A stretch of 54,072 nt of DNA from Bacillota bacterium (lineage in GTDB: Bacteria; Bacillota; Clostridia; Oscillospirales; Oscillospiraceae): contig JAETOJ010000017.1 of the NCBI GenBank assembly GCA_021768085.1, positions 1-54,072 on the forward strand, written 5' to 3'. Positions 49,412 through 54,072 of the stretch are shown piece by piece. How positions within the stretch are numbered: the stretch's first letter is position 1; every line of letters begins with the position of its first letter. The position numbers were made by a program, and so were the translations under genes. The notes under the pieces are model-generated. The model worked only from the letters and a program-made list of their open reading frames with translations, was not told the DNA's origin and ran no database searches.

Positions 49412-50533
49412 TTATTTTGTGGCCCAATTGCCGGTGGCGGCGGCGGTGAGGTAGGCGTTAATGAAGCCGTCCAGGTCGCCATCCATCACCCCGTTGACGT
49501 TGGAGGTCTCAAAGGCGGTGCGGTTGTCCTTCACCAGTTGGTAGGGCATGAACACGTAGGAGCGGATCTGGCTGCCCCACTCGATCTTGAGCTGCACGCC
49601 CTTGATGTCGGAGATCTTGTCCAGGTGCTCCTGCTCCTTGATCTGCATCAGCTTGGAGCGCAGCATTTTCATACAGGTCTCCTCGTTCTGGAACTGGGAG
49701 CGCTCCGTCTGGCAGGACACCACGATGCCGGTGGGCTTGTGGATCAGCCGGACGGCGGAGGAGGTCTTGTTGATATGCTGGCCGCCGGCGCCAGAGGAGC
49801 GGTACACCTGACGCTCGATGTCCTCGTCCCGGATATCCACCTCCACGCTGTCGTCCAGCTCGGGCATGACCTCCACGGCGGCGAAGGAGGTCTGCCGCCG
49901 GGCATTGGCGTCAAAGGGGGAGATGCGCACCAGGCGGTGGACGCCATGCTCGCTCTTGAGGTAGCCGTAAGCGTTCTCCCCCTCGATGCGGATGGCGGCG
50001 GACTTGATGCCCGCCTCGTCCCCGTCCTGGTAGTCCAGCACGGAATAGGAGAAACCGTGGCGCTCCGCCCAGCGGGTATACATCCGGTAGAGCATCTGGG
50101 CCCAATCCTGGGCCTCAGTGCCCCCCGCGCCGGCCTGGAGGGAGATAATGGCGGTGGAGTTGTCATACTCCCCGGACAGCAGGGTGGACAGGCGGGCTGT
50201 CTCCATCTCCCCTACCAGCGCCTCAAAGCCGCTCTCCACTTCGGGCACCAGGGACTCGTCCTCCTCCTCGTTGCCCATCTCGCACAGGGTCATCAGGTCG
50301 TCCCAGGCCGACTGCCGCCTGGCCTGGGCGTTCACCTTATCCTCCAGGTTGCTGATGCGCTTTTGCACTTTCCTGGCTTTTTCCACGTTGTCCCAGAAGC
50401 CGTCGGCGGCGGACTGGGCATGGAGCTCATCCAGCTCCCGTTCGGCAGCCTCCAGATCCAACGCCCGTCCCAGCTCGTCCAGCTCGGGCTTCAAGTTGTT
50501 CAGCTTTACCCGGTACTCGTCAAATTGAAGCAT
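49412..50533 (-). CDS. prfB: Peptide chain release factor 2
   Basis: A 373-residue release factor that reads UGA and UAA and triggers peptide release. The codon-recognition tripeptide SPF is in VRISPFDANARR, and the catalytic GGQ in YRSSGAGGQHINKTSSAV. The N-terminal coiled-coil domain 1 (about 1-110) is complete. Unlike E. coli and B. subtilis prfB, the reading frame is open from the ATG at 50533 with no in-frame UGA near codon 25, so no programmed +1 frameshift is needed. An AAGGA lies 11 nt upstream. Promoter at 50591-50619; monocistronic. Confidence 0.95.
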   Translation of the reverse strand: MLQFDEYRVKLNNLKPELDELGRALDLEAAERELDELHAQSAADGFWDNVEKARKVQKRISNLEDKVNAQARRQSAWDDLMTLCEMGNEEEDESLVPEVESGFEALVGEMETARLSTLLSGEYDNSTAIISLQAGAGGTEAQDWAQMLYRMYTRWAERHGFSYSVLDYQDGDEAGIKSAAIRIEGENAYGYLKSEHGVHRLVRISPFDANARRQTSFAAVEVMPELDDSVEVDIRDEDIERQVYRSSGAGGQHINKTSSAVRLIHKPTGIVVSCQTERSQFQNEETCMKMLRSKLMQIKEQEHLDKISDIKGVQLKIEWGSQIRSYVFMPYQLVKDNRTAFETSNVNGVMDGDLDGFINAYLTAAATGNWATK

Positions 50534-50590
50534 TGCGTATTCATCCTTCCGCGGCGCGGGCCGCAAGATTGTTTTTCTCTCAATTCCTGT

Positions 50591-50619
50591 ATTATATAGA
50601 AAGATCCGGCGGTTGTAAA
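50591..50619 (-). promoter_or_regulatory. Promoter of prfB
   Basis: On the minus strand TTTACA (50619-50614), 17-nt spacer, TATAAT (50596-50591). Confidence 0.75.
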
Positions 50620-50735
50620 GGGGAAGCTTTGGGAACGGGCCCCGGAGATGGCAATTTCTGCGCCATAGGATATCCCGGAGGGCATCTTGGGCAAAGAAAG
50701 GGCGGGAAATCCGCCCCTTTCCGGCGATTTCCCGG

Positions 50736-50764
50736 TTGACTTTCCTGCCCCGGGCTACTACAAT
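50736..50764 (+). promoter_or_regulatory. Promoter of the cysteine desulfurase gene
   Basis: TTGACT (50736-50741), 17-nt spacer, TACAAT (50759-50764). A GAAAGGG/CCCTTTC hairpin lies just before it. Confidence 0.7.
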
Positions 50765-50814
50765 GGACTAATCTATCAGTCTGCCAGTTCAATCTTTTAG
50801 GGGAGGCCCGGAGC

Positions 50815-51954
50815 ATGGAACAACCTGTTTATTTTGATTACGCGGCCACCACACCGGTGCGCCCCGAGGCCCGGGAGGCCCTGCTCCGGGCGCTGGACGG
50901 CTTCGGCAACCCCTCCTCCCGGTACGGCTTTGGCCGGGAGGCCGCTCTGGGGGTGAAGGCGGATCGGGAGACAGTGGCTGCCGCCCTGGGCTGCGCCTCC
51001 GGAGAGGTGTATTTCACCTCCTGCGGCACCGAGGGGGACAATTGGGCCCTGCGCCGGGGGGCGGAGCGGAACCGGCGGCGAGGGAAGCACATCGTTACCA
51101 CCGCCATCGAGCACGCCGCAGTGCTGGAGACGTGCCGGGATCTGGAGCGGGAGGGGTATGAGGTCACGTACCTCAAGCCGGACAAGGCGGGCCGGATCAC
51201 GGCGGAGCAGGTGGCGGCCGCCCTGCGGCCCGATACCGCCCTGGTATCCATGATGTTGGTGAACAATGAGACAGGGGTTGTCCTGCCGGTGGCGGACTGC
51301 GTGAGGGCGGTGAAGGCCTTTGACCCCGCCATCCTGTTCCACTGTGACGCGGTACAGGGCTTTTTGAAGGTGGAGACGCCCCTGGCCCGTTTAGGCGCGG
51401 ATCTGGTGGCAATCAGCGGCCATAAAATTGGGGCCCCCAAGGGGATTGGGGCGCTGTACGTGAAGAAGGGCGTGGGTCTGCGCCCGCTGCTCACCGGCGG
51501 CGGGCAGGAGGACGGCCTGCGCTCTGGCACCGAGGCCACCGCCCAGATCGCCGCCTTTGCGGCGGCGGTGGAGGCCGTGGCCGGTGACAAGACCCGCCTG
51601 GAGCGCACCGCCGCCATCAAGGCGTACACGCTGGAGCGGCTGAAGGAGGCCATCCCCAAGCTGGAGGTGATCTCCCAGGGGGACGCCCCCCATATCTGCG
51701 CGGTGACCCTGCCGGGGTACAAGAGCGAGGTGGTAGTGCGGGTGCTGGGAGATCGGGGGATCTGCGTGTCCTCCGGCTCCGCCTGCCACAGGGGGAAGCC
51801 CAGCCATGTGTTCGCCGCCATGAACCTGCCCAAGCCCTGGCTGGACGGGGCGCTGCGGCTGTCCTTCTCACCGGCCTCCACCCGGACGGAGGCGGACGCG
51901 CTGGTGTCCGCCCTGAAGGACGCGGCGGATACGCTGTTCACCACCTTGTCTTAG
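50815..51954 (+). CDS. Cysteine desulfurase (NifS/IscS-like)
   Basis: A 379-residue PLP enzyme that takes sulfur from cysteine, giving alanine and an enzyme persulfide for iron-sulfur clusters or tRNA thiolation. The fold landmarks are YFDYAATTPVRPEA at the N-terminus, IEHAAVLE (His stacked on PLP), HCDAVQ, the PLP lysine K204 in SGHKIGAPKG, and the persulfide Cys324 in SSGSACHRG. The loop around Cys324 is of the long, mobile NifS/IscS class. No scaffold (iscU, thiI, mnmA) is next to it, so the acceptor is unknown. RBS GGGGAGG. A short GC hairpin (51956-51978) separates it from the MATE gene. Confidence 0.93.
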   Translation: MEQPVYFDYAATTPVRPEAREALLRALDGFGNPSSRYGFGREAALGVKADRETVAAALGCASGEVYFTSCGTEGDNWALRRGAERNRRRGKHIVTTAIEHAAVLETCRDLEREGYEVTYLKPDKAGRITAEQVAAALRPDTALVSMMLVNNETGVVLPVADCVRAVKAFDPAILFHCDAVQGFLKVETPLARLGADLVAISGHKIGAPKGIGALYVKKGVGLRPLLTGGGQEDGLRSGTEATAQIAAFAAAVEAVAGDKTRLERTAAIKAYTLERLKEAIPKLEVISQGDAPHICAVTLPGYKSEVVVRVLGDRGICVSSGSACHRGKPSHVFAAMNLPKPWLDGALRLSFSPASTRTEADALVSALKDAADTLFTTLS

Positions 51955-51996
51955 ACGCCCCGCCCCTCCGGCGGGGCGAGGAAAGGAGCTTCTCAA

Positions 51997-53394
51997 ATGG
52001 TTAAGCTATTCCGGCGGGAGCCGGGTTTTTATCCCAAGCTGCTGTCCCTGGCCCTGCCCATCCTGCTGCAAAACCTGATCACCAACTCCCTGGGGCTGGT
52101 GGACACGTTTATGGTGGGCACCATGGGCCAGGGCCCCCTGGCCGGGGTGACGCTGGCCAACATCCCGGTGTTTGTGGTGCAGCTCATGATGTTTGGCATC
52201 CAGAGCGGCTCCTCCGTGCTGATCAGCCAGTACCGGGGCAAGGGGGACTTGCAGGCCATCAACCGGGTGATGGGCATTGGTATGTACGCCGCCGGGGCCA
52301 TCGGGCTGGCGTTCGCCCTGGTGATGGGCTTTTTGCCCGAGCAGTTCATGGGCCTGTTCGGCAACGATCAGTTGGTGGTGGCCACCGCCGCCCGGTACGC
52401 CCGGATCGTGGGCTGGTCGTACTTCTTCGACAGCTTCGTGCAGGTCTACATCGGTGTGCACCGGGCCATGGGCGATCCCAACCGGGGTCTGATCATCCTT
52501 GGCGTGTCCATGGCCAGCAACACCTTCCTCAACTGGGTGTTCATCTTCGGCAACCTGGGGGCCCCCCGGCTGGCGGAGCAGGGCGCGGCGCTGGCCACCC
52601 TGCTGGCCCGGGTGCTGTCCTGCTCCATCGCGGTGGCGTGGGCCCTGCGGGACAAGAAGTTCAAGCTGGATCCTGCCCTGCTGTTCCGCCCCGGCGGGGA
52701 GATGGTGCGGCGGTTCGTGCGCTTCTCCACCCCCGTGATGTGCAATGAGACCTTCTGGGGGCTGGGCACCTCCCTGTTCCCCACCATCATGGGCCACATG
52801 GAGGGCTCCGCCGACATCCTGGCGGCCTACGCCATCGCGGGCAACATCACCAACCTGTGCACCGTGGGGGTGTTCGCCATCTCAGGCACCGCCGCCATCC
52901 TCATCGGCCAGGCCATCGGCTCCGGCCGGAAGGACGAGGTGTATTCCCTGGGGGCGCTGCTCAACGTGCTGGCCTTTCTGTTCGGGCTGGGGGCGGGACT
53001 TCTGTTCCTGGGGGTGCTGTACTTCGTGGTGGCCCCCTTCCTCTACCCTCTGTTCGATCTGACCGCTGCCGCCCAGGAGATCTGCACCATGATGCTCACC
53101 ATCATGTTCTGCATGATGCCCCTGCGCTCCTATGAGTGCACCAACATCGTGGGGGTGCTCCGGGGCGGCGGGGACGTGCGCATGGCCACCCTCATCGACC
53201 TGACGCCCCTGTGGGCGGTGGCCCTGCCCCTGGCGGTGCTGTCGGGGCTGGTGTTCCAGCTGGGCATTCTCTGGGTGTACCTGTCCATGATGAGCGAGAA
53301 TGTGGTGAAGGCTGTGTTGTCCACTCGCCGCTTCCTCAGCGGCCGGTGGATCAACGATGTGACCATCCCCACGCAGCAGGAGGCGGGCGCCTGA
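51997..53394 (+). CDS. MATE family efflux transporter
   Basis: A 465-residue inner-membrane protein with about twelve helices in two homologous halves, typical of the DinF/NorM class. These export organic cations, drugs or metabolites in exchange for Na+ or H+. The opening LLSLALPILLQNLITNSLGLVDTFMVGTMG is characteristic, as are NTFLNWVFIFGNLGAP in the first half and ISGTAAILIGQAIGSG opening the second. RBS AAAGGAGC. It follows the desulfurase gene by 42 nt with a GC hairpin but no T-run, so partial read-through is likely. Substrate unknown. Confidence 0.93.
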   Translation: MVKLFRREPGFYPKLLSLALPILLQNLITNSLGLVDTFMVGTMGQGPLAGVTLANIPVFVVQLMMFGIQSGSSVLISQYRGKGDLQAINRVMGIGMYAAGAIGLAFALVMGFLPEQFMGLFGNDQLVVATAARYARIVGWSYFFDSFVQVYIGVHRAMGDPNRGLIILGVSMASNTFLNWVFIFGNLGAPRLAEQGAALATLLARVLSCSIAVAWALRDKKFKLDPALLFRPGGEMVRRFVRFSTPVMCNETFWGLGTSLFPTIMGHMEGSADILAAYAIAGNITNLCTVGVFAISGTAAILIGQAIGSGRKDEVYSLGALLNVLAFLFGLGAGLLFLGVLYFVVAPFLYPLFDLTAAAQEICTMMLTIMFCMMPLRSYECTNIVGVLRGGGDVRMATLIDLTPLWAVALPLAVLSGLVFQLGILWVYLSMMSENVVKAVLSTRRFLSGRWINDVTIPTQQEAGA

Positions 53395-53424
53395 GCCCCG
53401 CAAAAATATTTTTGATAAAGGGTA

Positions 53425-53453
53425 TTGCATTCCCCTGCGGGGCGTGCTACAAT
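53425..53453 (+). promoter_or_regulatory. Promoter of the Cys/His-repeat gene
   Basis: TTGCAT (53425-53430), 17-nt spacer, TACAAT (53448-53453). Confidence 0.65.
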
Positions 53454-53511
53454 GACGACAGCAATAGTCAAACGCCCAATCCCATCAAAACGATTTGGAG
53501 GTAGAACCATC

Positions 53512-53913
53512 ATGTCTCTGAAAAAGATCCTGGTTTCCCTGCTGTGCGCCCTGTGTGCTGTCTCCCTGCTGATCCCCGCCGCTTTTGCCCATGGCGGCCA
53601 CGGCCGGGGCGTGAGGGCGCAGGCCAGAACCTACCAGTGCGCGGTGTGTCCCGTGGAGGGCTGTGAGGTGGCGGGCCGCCACTATCACGACGGTGTCCTC
53701 TACTGCGGCTACAACCACGCCAATGGTTGGTGCGACGGTGCCTGCCTGCCCCTGTGCCCGGTGGAGGGTTGCACGCTGGCGGGTCGTCACTATCACGACG
53801 GCACCCTGTACTGCGGGGCCAACCACGCCGCCGGCTACTGTAGCGGGAGCTGCGGGTGGTACACCCAGGCCTCCGGCGGCTGCCATGGCGGCGGCCATCA
53901 CTGCGGCTGGTGA
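53512..53913 (+). CDS. Secreted Cys/His-rich protein with two tandem repeats
   Basis: A 133-residue protein. Signal peptide 1-26 (MSLKKILVSLLCALCAVSLL...AFA). The mature part has two copies of a unit of about 38 residues: CPVEGCEVAGRHYHDGVLYC, then GYNHANGWCDGAC; and CPVEGCTLAGRHYHDGTLYC, then GANHAAGYCSGSC. Each has five Cys and three His in fixed positions. The C-terminus is His/Gly/Cys-rich (CHGGGHHCGW) and the mature N-terminus begins HGGHGRG. Metal binding (Zn, Cu, Ni) or disulfide cross-linking is plausible. RBS TTGGAGG before ATG 53512. It is transcribed alone. I know similar C-x-x-x-x-C...H-x-H-D-G units in secreted proteins of Clostridia but no assigned function. Confidence 0.8.
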   Translation: MSLKKILVSLLCALCAVSLLIPAAFAHGGHGRGVRAQARTYQCAVCPVEGCEVAGRHYHDGVLYCGYNHANGWCDGACLPLCPVEGCTLAGRHYHDGTLYCGANHAAGYCSGSCGWYTQASGGCHGGGHHCGW

Positions 53914-53969
53914 CCACAACCTGATGCAAAACGGGGAGGGCCTTTCCAAGGCCCTCCCTCAGTCTGTCG

Positions 53970-53997
53970 AAAAAGTCTGCCGTGGGGCAGACTTTTT
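53970..53997 (+). terminator. Terminator of the Cys/His-repeat gene
   Basis: AAAAAGTCTGCC (53970-53981) pairs with GGCAGACTTTTT (53986-53997). A GC hairpin (GGGAGGGCCTT/AAGGCCCTCCC, about 53934-53958) precedes it. Confidence 0.8.
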
Positions 53998-54033
53998 CAT
54001 ATTTATGAGGTAAAATAGAGCAGGGTGAGAAAA

Positions 54034-54072
54034 ATGATGGAAAAGGGGAAAATGGAGCGGGACGTGGTGGAA
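54034..54072 (+). CDS. Start of an unidentified gene (partial)
   Basis: From ATG 54034 (or the adjacent ATG at 54037) the frame reads MMEKGKMERDVVE and runs off the window. AGGGTGAG about 6 nt before it can be the RBS. Too short to identify. Confidence 0.35.
   Translation, partial: MMEKGKMERDVVE

Noticed and set aside
1..54072. CRISPR array, rRNA or tRNA genes
   Set aside because: No regularly spaced repeats of 24-40 bp with unique spacers, no 16S/23S anchor sequences and no cloverleaf with a TTCGAATCC-type arm were seen. The only regular tandem repeat is the 65-bp array at 10475.

Overview
The window is a GC-rich chromosomal segment from what looks like a spore-forming, strictly anaerobic Firmicute of the Oscillospiraceae/Ruminococcaceae type (Flavonifractor, Intestinimonas or Lawsonibacter-like). 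This placement is inferred from gene content: SpoVT, a SpoIIQ-like M23 protein, SLH-domain surface proteins, a PadR/DUF2812 pair, ThrE, LCP proteins, and consensus TTGACA/TATAAT promoters with purine-rich RBSs. No rRNA, tRNA, CRISPR array, prophage or intact insertion sequence was seen.

Layout. 1-3 kb: the start of an SLH-type exported protein (minus strand, cut by the window edge), a GH13 amylase, cytidine deaminase and a membrane protein. 3-5 kb: a ZIP metal transporter and two half-size TSUP (TauE/SafE) genes. 5-8.2 kb: padR-DUF2812, then TetR and a radical SAM enzyme that share a TTTGACA/TGTCAAA-type dyad. 8.2-8.8 kb: a gene-free element of about 580 bp built from two symmetrical arms. 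8.9-14.1 kb: a five-gene peptide/nickel-type ABC operon whose first gene is followed by a 65-bp tandem duplication of its own 3' end and hairpin. 14.2-15.5 kb: a full-length TSUP transporter with its MarR regulator. 15.6-18.3 kb: a LytTR response regulator, an AgrC-like kinase and a charged coiled-coil protein. 18.4-23.1 kb: sbcD, a frameshifted sbcC and a SIMPL protein. 23.2-27 kb: spoVT, a GH2 glycosidase, ferritin and a SpoIIQ-like protein. 27.2-31.9 kb: recG and a TetM/EF-G-like GTPase fused to a Rae1/YacP-type NYN nuclease. 31.9-34.1 kb: an SGNH lipoprotein and ThrE. 34.1-34.5 kb: a compact convergent sense/antisense locus around a 31-residue hydrophobic ORF. 34.6-38.7 kb: a 1351-residue SLH surface protein. 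38.8-44.1 kb: ftsH, an RlmB-type methyltransferase and a P-type-ATPase-like protein without the catalytic Asp. 44.3-48.1 kb: a low-GC HD-domain gene and a Crp-regulated NMT1/SsuA-type ABC operon. 48.2-54 kb: an LCP protein, prfB, a cysteine desulfurase, a MATE transporter and a small secreted Cys/His-repeat protein.

The two most interesting points are the translational GTPase-Rae1 nuclease fusion (29.3-31.9 kb), which could be a one-polypeptide ribosome-targeted mRNA cleavage factor, and the convergent small-ORF/antisense-RNA locus (34.1-34.46 kb), which has the layout of a type I toxin-antitoxin module. All functions are assigned by motif reading alone; no database search was possible.
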